DNA from: Pseudomonas sp. NFR16
GTDB lineage: Bacteria; Pseudomonadota; Gammaproteobacteria; Pseudomonadales; Pseudomonadaceae
Assembly: GCF_900108875.1 (NCBI RefSeq)
Contig: NZ_FNYJ01000005.1
Location: 1 to 64,000, forward strand
DNA length: 64,000 nt
Direction: 5' to 3'
Position 1 is the stretch's first letter. Each line of letters starts with the position of its first letter. The translations under genes and the position numbers were made by a program. Positions 35,925 to 44,275 of the stretch are shown here, piece after piece. The notes under the pieces were generated by a model, which saw only the letters and a list, made by a program, of their open reading frames with translations, was not told the DNA's origin and did not search any database.

Positions 35925-36716
35925 ATGGCCTTATTGCAGCTGGAGCGCATCAGCGCACAGTATCCCGGTGCGGCCAAGCCGGTGCTGTCGGACATTTCCC
36001 TGAGTCTTGGCCCCAAGCAATTGCTGGTGGCGCTCGGGCCATCCGGCAGCGGCAAGACTTCACTGCTCAATCTGATTGCCGGGTTCGTTCCGCCCAGCGC
36101 AGGGCGCATCACCCTGGACACCGTTCCGGTTGAAGGCCCAAGCGCGGAGCGCGGCGTGGTTTTTCAGGATGACGCGCTGCTGCCTTGGCAAGACGTGCTG
36201 GCCAACGTCGCGTTTGGTCTTGAACTGGCAGGCGTGCCCCGCGAACAGCGGGAAGCCAGAGCGCGGGAGATGCTGGCGCTGGTTGACCTCGCAGGCTTCG
36301 ACAAGCGCCGCATCTGGCAGTTGTCCGGCGGGCAGAAGCAGCGCGTCGGCCTGGCGCGCGCGCTGGCTGCCGATCCACGAGTCCTGTTGATGGACGAGCC
36401 TTTCGGCGCGCTGGACGCATTCACTCGCGAACAAATGCAGGAACTGCTCCTGCAAGTCTGGCAACGCAGCGCCAAACCCGTCTTTCTGATTACCCACGAC
36501 ATCGAAGAAGCCGTGTTTCTGGCGACCGACCTGATTCTGCTGGCACCTGATCCCGGGCAAATCGTCGAGCACCTGCAGCTGGACTTCGGCCAACGTTACA
36601 GTGCGGGTGAGTCGGCACGCGCGATCAAGTCGGACCCACGCTTTATCGAAACCCGCGAGCATGTGCTCGCCAAAGTGTTTTCCCAGCGTCAGACAACTCG
36701 GGAGCAACTGGCATGA
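35925..36716 (+). CDS. tauB: Taurine ABC transporter ATPase
   Basis: A 263-residue ATPase. Walker A is GPSGSGKTSLLNLIAGF, the signature LSGGQKQRVGLARAL and Walker B VLLMDEPFGALD. It overlaps tauC by 4 bases (ATGA). Confidence 0.92.
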   Translation: MALLQLERISAQYPGAAKPVLSDISLSLGPKQLLVALGPSGSGKTSLLNLIAGFVPPSAGRITLDTVPVEGPSAERGVVFQDDALLPWQDVLANVAFGLELAGVPREQREARAREMLALVDLAGFDKRRIWQLSGGQKQRVGLARALAADPRVLLMDEPFGALDAFTREQMQELLLQVWQRSAKPVFLITHDIEEAVFLATDLILLAPDPGQIVEHLQLDFGQRYSAGESARAIKSDPRFIETREHVLAKVFSQRQTTREQLA

Positions 36717-37561
36717 GTGGCTTCCAGACGCCCAGCCCGGCCGAAACGATCCCGGCCAGTCTGCCAGGCAAGCCCCATCGAGCATCGGGCATCTACCTAA
36801 GCACTCGCAGCATCAGCGTGCTGACGCTCGCTGTTCTGCTAGGCAGCTGGTGGCTGGTAACCGCACTGGAGTGGGTCGAACCCTTGTTTCTTCCGCCGCC
36901 ATCGGCCGTGCTCGAAAAAGCCTGGCTGCTGATGACCAAAGGCTACATGGAGTCCACACTCTGGCAGCATCTGGGGGCGAGTTTGCAGCGCATTGGTCTG
37001 GCGCTGCTGTTCGCGGTGCTCACGGCCATTCCCGTGGGAATCGCCATCGGTCATAACCGGATCGCTCGCGGGATTTTCGATCCGCTGATCGAGTTCTATC
37101 GTCCGATCCCTCCGCTGGCCTACCTGCCGCTGATCGTGATCTGGTGCGGGATCGGCGAATTCTCCAAGGTCCTGCTGATTTATCTGGCGATCTTTGCGCC
37201 AATTGCGATCGCCACCGCGACCGGCGTGCGCACTGTCGACAGCGCAAAAATACGCGCCGCGCAATCACTCGGTGCCAGCCGCTGGCAGCTGATTCGCCAC
37301 GTCATCTTGCCCAGTGCGCTACCCGACATCCTCACCGGCGTACGCATCGGGCTGGGCGTCGGCTGGTCGACACTGGTCGCAGCCGAATTGATCGCAGCCA
37401 CCAGCGGGCTGGGCTTCATGGTTCAGTCAGCCGCGCAGTTTCTGGTCACCGACGTTGTGCTGCTGGGAATCCTCGTGATCGCCCTCATCGCCTTCGCGCT
37501 GGAAATGGGCCTGCGCGCACTGCAGCGCAAGCTGGTGCCGTGGCACGGCCAGAATCACTGA
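36713..37561 (+). CDS. tauC: Taurine ABC transporter permease
   Basis: A 282-residue inner-membrane permease with about six helices. The coupling loop is AAQSLGASRWQLIRHVILPS. Start coupled to the tauB stop. It forms the channel for taurine delivered by TauA. Confidence 0.92.
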   Translation: MSGFQTPSPAETIPASLPGKPHRASGIYLSTRSISVLTLAVLLGSWWLVTALEWVEPLFLPPPSAVLEKAWLLMTKGYMESTLWQHLGASLQRIGLALLFAVLTAIPVGIAIGHNRIARGIFDPLIEFYRPIPPLAYLPLIVIWCGIGEFSKVLLIYLAIFAPIAIATATGVRTVDSAKIRAAQSLGASRWQLIRHVILPSALPDILTGVRIGLGVGWSTLVAAELIAATSGLGFMVQSAAQFLVTDVVLLGILVIALIAFALEMGLRALQRKLVPWHGQNH

Positions 37562-37626
37562 ACCCGACGACCGAACCCGATGACTGACCACGCCGACACT
37601 TCGGCGCCCAACACACGAGAACCCAC

Positions 37627-38460
37627 ATGAGCATTCATATCACCCCGCTCAGCCCGGCATTGGGCGCGCAAATCAGCGGCGTGGACCTGAGCCGGGACCT
37701 GACGAGCGCAGAACGCGATGCCATCGAACGCGCCTTGCTCGAACATCAGGTGCTGTTCTTCCGCGACCAGCCAGTGACGCCGCAACAACAGGCGCGCTTC
37801 GCGGCCCATTTCGGCGACCTGCATATTCATCCGATCTACCCGAACGTCCCTGAGCAGCCAGAAGTGCTGATCCTCGACACGGCAGTGACGGACGTGCGCG
37901 ATAACGCCATCTGGCACACCGACGTCACGTTTCTGCCGACCCCGGCCTTGGGCGCGGTACTCAGCGCCAAGCAGCTGCCGGCCTATGGTGGGGACACGCT
38001 GTGGGCGAGCGGTATCGCGGCGTTCGAGGCGTTGTCGGCGCCGATGCGATCGCTGCTCGACGGCCTGACCGCCACCCATGACTTCACTCGTTCATTTCCT
38101 CTGGAACGCTTTGGCAGCACGCCCGAAGACCTCGCGCGCTGGGAGGAAACCCGGCGCAAGAATCCGCCGCTGTCGCACCCGGTGGTGCGCACGCATCCGG
38201 TCAGCGGGCGTAAAGCGCTATTCGTGAATGACGGTTTCACAACACGGATCAACGAACTGGAACCCGCAGAAAGCGAAGCCATTTTGAAAATGCTCTTCGC
38301 CCATGCCACGCGGCCGGAGTTCACCATTCGCTGGCGTTGGCAGGAAAACGACGTGGCGATGTGGGACAACCGCGTGACGCAGCATTACGCGGTGGACGAC
38401 TACCGCCCGCAACGCCGGGTGATGCATCGCGCCACGATTCTGGGAGATGCGCCGTTCTGA
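37627..38460 (+). CDS. tauD: Taurine dioxygenase
   Basis: A 277-residue Fe(II)/2-oxoglutarate dioxygenase that converts taurine to sulfite and aminoacetaldehyde. The iron ligands are H97 and D99 in AIWHTDVTFLPT and H253 in RVTQHYAVDDY; the 2-oxoglutarate arginine follows in RPQRRVMHRA. Last gene of the tau operon, cytoplasmic. Confidence 0.94.
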   Translation: MSIHITPLSPALGAQISGVDLSRDLTSAERDAIERALLEHQVLFFRDQPVTPQQQARFAAHFGDLHIHPIYPNVPEQPEVLILDTAVTDVRDNAIWHTDVTFLPTPALGAVLSAKQLPAYGGDTLWASGIAAFEALSAPMRSLLDGLTATHDFTRSFPLERFGSTPEDLARWEETRRKNPPLSHPVVRTHPVSGRKALFVNDGFTTRINELEPAESEAILKMLFAHATRPEFTIRWRWQENDVAMWDNRVTQHYAVDDYRPQRRVMHRATILGDAPF

Positions 38461-38514
38461 TAGGGCACTCGACGCCGCGCCTCGTCTGCACGCTCACTTT
38501 CGAACGCCGAGCCG

Positions 38515-38531
38515 TGCATCACTTTGGTTAC
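38515..38531 (+). promoter_or_regulatory. Possible NtrC-type enhancer site
   Basis: TGCATCACTTTGGTTAC resembles the NtrC consensus TGCACCA-N3-TGGTGCA at about 10 of 14 informative positions, strongest in the left half. It lies about 190 bases upstream of the sigma-54 promoter at 38703, a normal enhancer distance. The rest of 38461-38700 holds no gene. Confidence 0.35.
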
Positions 38532-38702
38532 CTGGCACCTGAAAATGCGCGAATAGCGTGCAAATCTGATCACTAAACACCCGAATCTGAACGCGGTAAC
38601 GAACGAGAAAACCGGGTTGTGGGTACAGCACAGCGGGATTAAGGCTTTAAATCGGAGCCTTACGAGACGCTTTTACCTTTCCCTGCGAGGGATTTTCAAA
38701 AC

Positions 38703-38718
38703 TGGCACGCTGCCTGCA
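38703..38718 (+). promoter_or_regulatory. Sigma-54 (RpoN) promoter
   Basis: TGGCACG-CTGC-CTGCA matches the -24/-12 consensus TGGCACG-N4-TTGCW with one mismatch, and the GG and GC dinucleotides are exactly 10 bases apart. The predicted start is about 38729. The only thing downstream on this strand before the convergent gene is the putative short RNA. Confidence 0.7.
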
Positions 38719-38728
38719 ATAGCTTAAG

Positions 38729-38783
38729 CATCACCAGTTTTGGGGACCTTGGTACAGGCAGGCCGGGGATTCCCCTCTTTTAT
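38729..38783 (+). ncRNA. Putative short RpoN-dependent sRNA (NrsZ-like position)
   Basis: About 55 bases between the predicted sigma-54 start and a compact terminator (GGGG-ATT-CCCC then TCTTTTATT, 38766-38783). It contains two GGGGA motifs. In P. aeruginosa the nitrogen-regulated, NtrC/RpoN-dependent sRNA NrsZ lies next to PA5126; the neighbour here (38780-39220) is PA5126-like, so the position fits. It is much shorter than NrsZ, which is processed into units of about 60 bases. Identity is inferred from position and promoter, not from alignment. Confidence 0.45.
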
Positions 38784-39220
38784 TCCTCCCGCAGACTCAC
38801 CTCGAGTCTCCAGCGCCCGTCCTGAGTTGCACCGCGCCATTGGCCGTGCAACGGACGGGCCGCCAGCAGGTTCAGCAACAATCCCTTATCGCTTCGTTGC
38901 ACTCTCCAGCGCACGTCTTTGCCGTTGAGCTTGAGCTCGCCGTGCTGCGCTTGCCCCTGGGCGTTGAACAGCAAGGCCACTGCGCCGTCGATGTGTTCGC
39001 CATGCAGCTGTGGCTCGCGGTTGAACCACACCGCAACGCCATCTTGCAGCACCTCTACCTGCTGCAATGCCACGGGATCGGGCGTGGTCAGCCGACCGAT
39101 CATCAAGCCGACCATGAAGCCGATAATCGCGATGGAGCCTAAAACACGAGGCCATAGCTTCGGCCTCGGGTCCTCTTCGGGGGTAGAATGCACCCCATCC
39201 TTATGTTCGGAGCCGTGCAT
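38780..39220 (-). CDS. Membrane-anchored protein of unknown function (PA5126-like)
   Basis: A protein of up to 146 residues with one membrane helix (LGSIAIIGFMVGLMIGRL, about residues 28-45) and a short beta-rich domain with charged repeats (GKDVRWRVQRSDKGLLLNLL). Its ATG at 39220 shares bases with the ATG of the divergent trmL, so the true start may be a GTG at 39193. The stop overlaps the terminator of the putative sRNA. Family function unknown; named only by position next to trmL. Confidence 0.7.
   Translation of the reverse strand: MHGSEHKDGVHSTPEEDPRPKLWPRVLGSIAIIGFMVGLMIGRLTTPDPVALQQVEVLQDGVAVWFNREPQLHGEHIDGAVALLFNAQGQAQHGELKLNGKDVRWRVQRSDKGLLLNLLAARPLHGQWRGATQDGRWRLEVSLREE
39183..39188 (+). 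promoter_or_regulatory. Candidate -10 box of trmL
   Basis: TAGAAT lies 30 bases before the trmL start, inside the first codons of the divergent gene. Confidence 0.35.
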
Positions 39221-39674
39221 GTTTCACGTGATCCTTTTTCAACCAGAAATTCCGCCGAATACCGGCAACATCATCAGGCTTTGCGCCAACAGCGGCTGCA
39301 ACCTGCATTTGATCGAACCGTTGGGTTTCGAACTCGATGACAAGCGACTGCGTCGTGCCGGCCTCGATTACCACGAGTACGCCACGCTGCACCGCCACGC
39401 CGATTTGGCGAGTTGCCTGGAGAGCATCGGTCAACCGCGGCTGTTCGCTTTTACCACAAAGGGATCGCGACCCTTTCACGATGTGGCGTTTCAGGAAGGC
39501 GATGCGTTCCTTTTCGGCCCGGAGAGCCGCGGCCTGCCACCGGAGGTGCTGGACCCGTTGACCAGCGAACAGCGCCTGCGTTTGCCAATGCGTGAAGGAT
39601 GCCGCAGTTTGAACCTCTCGAACACCGTGGCCGTTGCGGTTTACGAGGGCTGGCGGCAATTGGGGTTCAAATGA
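39219..39674 (+). CDS. trmL: tRNA (cytidine/uridine-2'-O-)-methyltransferase
   Basis: A 151-residue SPOUT methyltransferase that modifies the wobble base of tRNA-Leu. Motifs are FQPEIPPNTGNIIRLCANSG, FLFGPESRGLP and the knot segment SLNLSNTVAVAVYE. CGGAG lies 6 bases before ATG 39219. Its start codon overlaps that of the opposite-strand gene within a single CATG. Confidence 0.93.
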   Translation: MFHVILFQPEIPPNTGNIIRLCANSGCNLHLIEPLGFELDDKRLRRAGLDYHEYATLHRHADLASCLESIGQPRLFAFTTKGSRPFHDVAFQEGDAFLFGPESRGLPPEVLDPLTSEQRLRLPMREGCRSLNLSNTVAVAVYEGWRQLGFK

Positions 39675-39699
39675 CCTTGAAGGGCGTGCAATCCACACC

Positions 39700-39833
39700 T
39701 GTAGGAGCGTGGCTTGTTCCGCGATCTGCCGGGCACTGGCAGCAAATGCAAGGTTCACGGTGCATCCAGTTCACCGCATCACACGATTTCACGACGGGTT
39801 CCCCGCCGATCGCGGGACAAGCCGCGCTCCTAC
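39700..39833. repeat. REP-type inverted pair after trmL
   Basis: GTAGGAGCGTGGCTTGTTCC and the inverse GGGACAAGCCGCGCTCCTAC are separated by about 95 bases. A third sequence variant of the family in this window. Confidence 0.8.
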
Positions 39834-39858
39834 CACTTCAGCATTCGCCTTTATAAAA

Positions 39859-39882
39859 AAAGCGCCCATAGGGGCGCTTTTT
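39859..39882. terminator. Bidirectional terminator between trmL and secB
   Basis: Stem AAAGCGCCC / GGGCGCTTT with A- and T-runs on either side. Confidence 0.88.
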
Positions 39883-39897
39883 CGTTGCAGCGAATGC

Positions 39898-40383
39898 TTA
39901 CTGGACGGTCGGGGTCTCGCCCGCTTCCTGCATGCGTTGCAGCTCTTGTGCGTACAGTGCGTCGAAGTTCACCGGCGCCAGCATCAGCGCCGGGAACGAG
40001 CCACGCACGACCAGGCTGTCGATGGTTTCGCGAGCGTACGGGAATAGAATGTTCGGGCAGAAGGCGCCAAGGGTGTGGCTCATGGACGCGTCGTCCAGGC
40101 CCTTGATCAGGAAGATACCCGCCTGCTGGACTTCCGCGATGAACGCGATTTCGTCGCCGTTCTTCACTTCGACCGACAAGGTCAGCACGACTTCATAGAA
40201 ATCGTTTTCCAGCTGCTTCTGGCGAGTGTTCAGGTCCAGGCTCACGCTTGGGGTCCACTCCTGACGGAAGATCGCCGGGCTTTTCGGCGCTTCGAACGAC
40301 AGGTCGCGAACGTAGATGCGCTGCAGGGAAAACTGTGGGGCTTCTTCGTTGGAAGTGGCGCCGTTATTCGGTTGATCGGTCAT
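39898..40383 (-). CDS. secB: Protein-export chaperone SecB
   Basis: A 161-residue cytoplasmic chaperone that keeps precursors unfolded and hands them to SecA. Typical segments are FSLQRIYVRDLSFEAPKSP near the N-terminus and LGAFCPNILFPYARETIDSL. It follows grxC on the same strand by 38 bases. Confidence 0.96.
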   Translation of the reverse strand: MTDQPNNGATSNEEAPQFSLQRIYVRDLSFEAPKSPAIFRQEWTPSVSLDLNTRQKQLENDFYEVVLTLSVEVKNGDEIAFIAEVQQAGIFLIKGLDDASMSHTLGAFCPNILFPYARETIDSLVVRGSFPALMLAPVNFDALYAQELQRMQEAGETPTVQ

Positions 40384-40421
40384 CTCAGATCCTTACTTTT
40401 GAGGTCTTGTAGGGTTCGAAT

Positions 40422-40676
40422 TCAGGCGCTCAGCAGCGCGTCGAGCTTGCCGGCGCGCTCCAGTGCAAAGAGGTCATCGCAACCGCCGACGTGGACCGAA
40501 CCGATCCAGATCTGCGGAACCGAGGTACGCCCGGCTTTTTTGGTCATTTCAGCGCGAAGCTGGGGCTTGCCGTCGACCTTGATCTCTTCGAAGTCGACAT
40601 TCTTGCTCGCCAGCAGGTACTTGGCGCGGGAGCAATAAGGGCAATAATCGCTGGAATAGACGACGACTTCAGCCAT
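40422..40676 (-). CDS. grxC: Glutaredoxin 3
   Basis: An 84-residue glutaredoxin with the dithiol site CPYC (C12, C15) in SSDYCPYCSRAK and the glutathione-binding TSVPQIWIG and HVGGCDDL. It lies one base from the rhodanese-like gene upstream (the yibN-grxC-secB order shared with E. coli). Confidence 0.95.
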   Translation of the reverse strand: MAEVVVYSSDYCPYCSRAKYLLASKNVDFEEIKVDGKPQLRAEMTKKAGRTSVPQIWIGSVHVGGCDDLFALERAGKLDALLSA

Positions 40677-40677
40677 T

Positions 40678-41091
40678 TCACTTCACCAGCGGCAGGTTGT
40701 CAGCACGCCACGACGAAATGCCGCCCGACAGCTTGGCGGCGGTGAAGCCGGCCTTGAGCAGCTCGCGAGCGGTGTGACCCGCGTGCTGGCCTGCGGCATC
40801 GACGATGATAAGGGTCTTGGACTTGTATTTTTCAAGCTCGGAGGTGCGCGTCAGCACCTTGTCCTGAGGGAAGTTCAGCGCGCCGACGATGTGCCCGGTG
40901 GCGTAATCTTTCTTGGCCCGTACGTCGATGACAACCGCTTCATCGCGATTGACCAGTGCGGTCAGCTCACCGGTGCTCAGGCTACGGCCGCCTTTGCTAA
41001 GCTCCGTTGCAATCAACAGCGCCAGCAGGATGACAAAAGCGCCAGCCAGTAAATAGTGGTTAGTGGCAAATTCAATCAGGTGAGCAACCAT
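40678..41091 (-). CDS. yibN: Membrane-anchored rhodanese-like protein (YibN family)
   Basis: A 137-residue protein: one N-terminal helix (LLAGAFVILLALLIATEL) and a rhodanese fold (VVIDVRAKKDYATGHIVGAL, then SWRADNLPLVK). The usual catalytic cysteine is missing: the loop reads IIVDAAGQHAGHTARELL, as in E. coli YibN, so classic sulfurtransferase activity is doubtful. Two adjacent ATGs (41094 and 41091) are possible starts. It is divergent from gpmI. Confidence 0.85.
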   Translation of the reverse strand: MVAHLIEFATNHYLLAGAFVILLALLIATELSKGGRSLSTGELTALVNRDEAVVIDVRAKKDYATGHIVGALNFPQDKVLTRTSELEKYKSKTLIIVDAAGQHAGHTARELLKAGFTAAKLSGGISSWRADNLPLVK

Positions 41092-41122
41092 CATCAGGTT
41101 CCAGGGCGTTAAAATGTCGGCC

Positions 41123-41150
41123 AGTATACACAGCCCCCAAGGTCGGCCAA
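41123..41150 (-). promoter_or_regulatory. Promoter of yibN-grxC-secB
   Basis: Minus-strand TATACT (-10) with TTGGCC (-35) at a 16-base spacing, about 30 bases before the yibN start. Confidence 0.5.
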
Positions 41151-41236
41151 AGCCCGTACGGCAGTGACGCCGTTTGAACTTCAACCTAAACTGTCGATCT
41201 TTTTTCTACTTCACCTATTTGCCAAGAGTGGGATTC

Positions 41237-42772
41237 ATGACTACCACGCCTAAACCTTTGGTTCTGATCATCCTGGACGGCTTCGGTCACAGCGACAGCC
41301 ATCACGGCAACGCGGTCTACGAAGCGAAGATGCCGGTCTTCGATCGCCTCTACAAGACCATGCCTAACGGCCTGATCTCCGGTTCCGGCATGGACGTCGG
41401 TCTGCCCGACGGGCAGATGGGCAACTCCGAAGTCGGCCACATGAACCTGGGTGCCGGCCGCGTGGTTTATCAGGATTTCACTCGCGTCACCAAAGCGATC
41501 CGCGACGGCGAGTTCTTCGAGAACCCGGCCATCTGCACCGCTGTGGACAAGGCCGTTGGCGCAGGCAAGGCGGTTCACATTCTGGGTCTGCTGTCTGACG
41601 GTGGCGTGCACAGCCACGAAGACCACCTGGTGGCGATGGTCGAACTGGCAGCCAGACGTGGCGCCGACAAGATTTACCTGCACGCCTTCCTGGACGGTCG
41701 CGATACTCCGCCGCGCAGCGCCCACAAATACCTCGACACCATGGAGACGACCTACAAGCGTCTGGGCAAAGGTCGTACGGCCACGATCATTGGCCGGTAT
41801 TTCGCCATGGACCGTGACAACCGTTGGGACCGCGTCGAATCCGCCTACAACCTGATCGTCGATGGCACGTCTGAATTCCAGGCCGAGACCGCCAAGGCCG
41901 GGCTGGATGCAGCGTACGGGCGTGACGAGAACGACGAGTTCGTCAAAGCCACACGCATCGGCGAGCAGGTCAAGGTCGAAGACGGTGACGCCGTCGTGTT
42001 CATGAACTTCCGCGCCGACCGTGCTCGCGAACTCACCCGCGTGTTCGTCGAGGATGACTTCAAAGACTTCGCCCGCGCTCGCCAGCCAAAACTGGCCGGC
42101 TTCGTGATGCTGACGCAGTACGCCGCGAGCATTCCGGCACCTGCTGCGTTCACCAAAGAAGGTCTGCATAACGTGCTCGGCGAGTACCTGTCGAACAACG
42201 GCAAGACCCAGTTGCGCATCGCCGAAACCGAGAAATACGCCCATGTGACGTTCTTCTTCTCCGGCGGCCGCGAAGAGCCGTTCCCCGGCGAAGAGCGCAT
42301 CCTGATTCCTTCTCCGAAAGTTGCCACTTACGACCTGCAGCCGGAAATGAGCGCGCCGGAAGTGACCGACAAGATCGTCGACGCCATTGAAAATCAGCGC
42401 TATGACGTGATCGTCGTCAATTACGCGAACGGCGACATGGTCGGCCACAGCGGCATCATGGAGGCCGCAATCAAGGCGGTTGAATGCCTGGACGTGTGCG
42501 TGGGTCGCATCACCGAGGCGCTGGAAAAAGTGGGTGGCGAAGCGCTGATCACAGCCGACCACGGCAACGTCGAGCAAATGACCGATGACACGACCGGTCA
42601 GGCGCACACCGCGCATACCACCGAGCCGGTGCCATTCGTCTACGTCGGCAAGCGTGACCTGAAAGTCCGTGAAGGTGGTGTGCTGGCGGATGTCGCGCCG
42701 ACCATGCTGACGTTGCTGGGCATGGACATTCCGAAAGAAATGACCGGCACCTCGATTCTGATCACCAAGTAA
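41237..42772 (+). CDS. gpmI: 2,3-bisphosphoglycerate-independent phosphoglycerate mutase
   Basis: A 511-residue manganese-dependent mutase of lower glycolysis. The alkaline-phosphatase-fold metal motif LIILDGFGHSDSHHGNA is at the N-terminus, the phosphorylated serine is S64 in MGNSEVGHMNLGAGR, and the late metal ligands are in ADHGNVEQM and AHTAHTTEPVPF. ATG 41237 is the family start. It is divergent from yibN and followed by a long perfect hairpin. Confidence 0.96.
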   Translation: MTTTPKPLVLIILDGFGHSDSHHGNAVYEAKMPVFDRLYKTMPNGLISGSGMDVGLPDGQMGNSEVGHMNLGAGRVVYQDFTRVTKAIRDGEFFENPAICTAVDKAVGAGKAVHILGLLSDGGVHSHEDHLVAMVELAARRGADKIYLHAFLDGRDTPPRSAHKYLDTMETTYKRLGKGRTATIIGRYFAMDRDNRWDRVESAYNLIVDGTSEFQAETAKAGLDAAYGRDENDEFVKATRIGEQVKVEDGDAVVFMNFRADRARELTRVFVEDDFKDFARARQPKLAGFVMLTQYAASIPAPAAFTKEGLHNVLGEYLSNNGKTQLRIAETEKYAHVTFFFSGGREEPFPGEERILIPSPKVATYDLQPEMSAPEVTDKIVDAIENQRYDVIVVNYANGDMVGHSGIMEAAIKAVECLDVCVGRITEALEKVGGEALITADHGNVEQMTDDTTGQAHTAHTTEPVPFVYVGKRDLKVREGGVLADVAPTMLTLLGMDIPKEMTGTSILITK

Positions 42773-42780
42773 GGCGCTCG

Positions 42781-42813
42781 GAACCGGCCTGTCAGCGACT
42801 GACAGGCCGGTTC
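42781..42813 (+). terminator. Strong hairpin after gpmI
   Basis: Perfect 15-bp inverted repeat (GAACCGGCCTGTCAG and its inverse) with a CGA loop, 8 bases after the gpmI stop. The U-tract is weak, so it may stabilise the mRNA end as much as terminate. Confidence 0.75.
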
Positions 42814-42934
42814 CTATCGGTGCAAGCGCCTATATTTGTATGAAATGTCTGAAAGGCTCGTCCACAGAGCGTTTTTTTTGCAGCCACTGGCGGGCATACT
42901 AGGCCCGTCTTCACTCCCGGTATCGCCCAACCTC

Positions 42935-44245
42935 ATGCTTCGCGCCCTGATCGCCTTTGCTTTGATTTGTCTGCTCAATCCGACCTTTGCCGATGATGAG
43001 CGCGCACAAACCCAGAAACAGCTGGATGCCACACGTCAGGACATTACCGAGCTGAAGAAGGCCTTGAGTCAGCTGCAGGAAGAAAAGTCCGGCGTTCAGA
43101 AAGATCTGCGCTCTACCGAAACCGAAATGGGCAAGCTGGAAAAGCAGGTGGAGGCCCTGCAAAAAGAACTAAAAAAGAGTGAAACCGAGCTTCAACGGCT
43201 CGACGGTGAGAAAAAAAAACTCCAGAGCGCACGCGTTGAACAGCAACGCCTGATCGCGATTCAAGCCCGCGCGGCCTATCAAAGCGGCCGGCAGGAATAC
43301 CTCAAGCTGCTGCTGAACCAGCAGAACCCCGAGAAATTCGCCCGCACCCTCACCTATTACGACTACCTGAGCCAGGCGCGCCTGGAGCAGTTGCGCAATT
43401 TCAATGAAACCCTGCGTCAGTTGGCGGAGGTCGAGAAAGACATCGACCTGCAACAGGCGCAGTTGCTCGTGCAGAAAAGCTCGCTGGACGACCAGAAATC
43501 CCAGCTCGAGACCGTTCGCCAAGAGCGTCAGGTCGCACTTGCCAAGCTGAATCAGGACTACAAGGCACGTGACCAGAAGCTACAGGCACGCCAGCAGGAT
43601 CAGGCGGACCTGACTAAAGTCCTCAAGACCATCGAAGAAACCCTCGCCCGACAAGCCCGCGAAGCAGAAGAAGCGCGTCAGAAAGCGCTGCTCGCTCAGC
43701 AGGAAGCGGAGAAGCGCCAGCGCGAGCAGGAAGCACTGGCCAAAAGTCGCGGCAAAGATGACAGCGACGAAGCGCCGCGTCGGCCGGTAAAAGCGCCCGG
43801 CGCCATGGTTTCCAGCGCAGGGCAGTCCTATGGCGGACCTTTTGAACAAGCAAAAGGAAAACTTCCTTGGCCTGTCGATGGTCGATTGTTGGCGCGCTTC
43901 GGTGAAACCCGCGGCGATGACGAGCGGACCAAGTGGGACGGCGTGATGATCAGCGCTGCCGCAGGCAGTCAGGTACATGCTGTGCATGGTGGTCGTGTGG
44001 TCTTTGCCGACTGGTTGCGTGGCGCAGGCCTTCTGGTCATTCTCGATCACGGCAACGGTTATTTGAGTTTGTACGGTCACAACCAGAGTCTGTTGAAAGA
44101 GGCTGGTGACGTTGTAAAAGCCGGAGAGGCGATCTCCACCGTCGGCAACAGTGGTGGCGGTCAGGACACTCCGGCTCTGTATTTCGCTATTCGTCAGCAG
44201 GGTCGCCCTAGTGATCCGGCCCAATGGTGTCGCACTCAAGGATAA
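42935..44245 (+). CDS. envC: Murein hydrolase activator EnvC-like (M23 domain)
   Basis: A 436-residue periplasmic protein. Signal peptide MLRALIAFALICLLNPTFA, then a long coiled coil (about residues 20-260, rich in K/E/Q such as LQEEKSGVQKDL), then a C-terminal LytM/M23 domain (GSQVHAVHGGRVVFADWLRG and LVILDHGNGYLSLYGHNQ). In E. coli EnvC activates amidases at the septum and has lost zinc ligands; whether this domain is active needs alignment. It lies directly before ctpA. Confidence 0.9.
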   Translation: MLRALIAFALICLLNPTFADDERAQTQKQLDATRQDITELKKALSQLQEEKSGVQKDLRSTETEMGKLEKQVEALQKELKKSETELQRLDGEKKKLQSARVEQQRLIAIQARAAYQSGRQEYLKLLLNQQNPEKFARTLTYYDYLSQARLEQLRNFNETLRQLAEVEKDIDLQQAQLLVQKSSLDDQKSQLETVRQERQVALAKLNQDYKARDQKLQARQQDQADLTKVLKTIEETLARQAREAEEARQKALLAQQEAEKRQREQEALAKSRGKDDSDEAPRRPVKAPGAMVSSAGQSYGGPFEQAKGKLPWPVDGRLLARFGETRGDDERTKWDGVMISAAAGSQVHAVHGGRVVFADWLRGAGLLVILDHGNGYLSLYGHNQSLLKEAGDVVKAGEAISTVGNSGGGQDTPALYFAIRQQGRPSDPAQWCRTQG

Positions 44246-44275
44246 GTCGACACCTCACTCAGGAGTTCGTAAGAC

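Noticed and set aside
39700..39833. Possible small gene between trmL and secB
   Set aside because: The sequence is a REP inverted pair plus terminator; no coding pattern.
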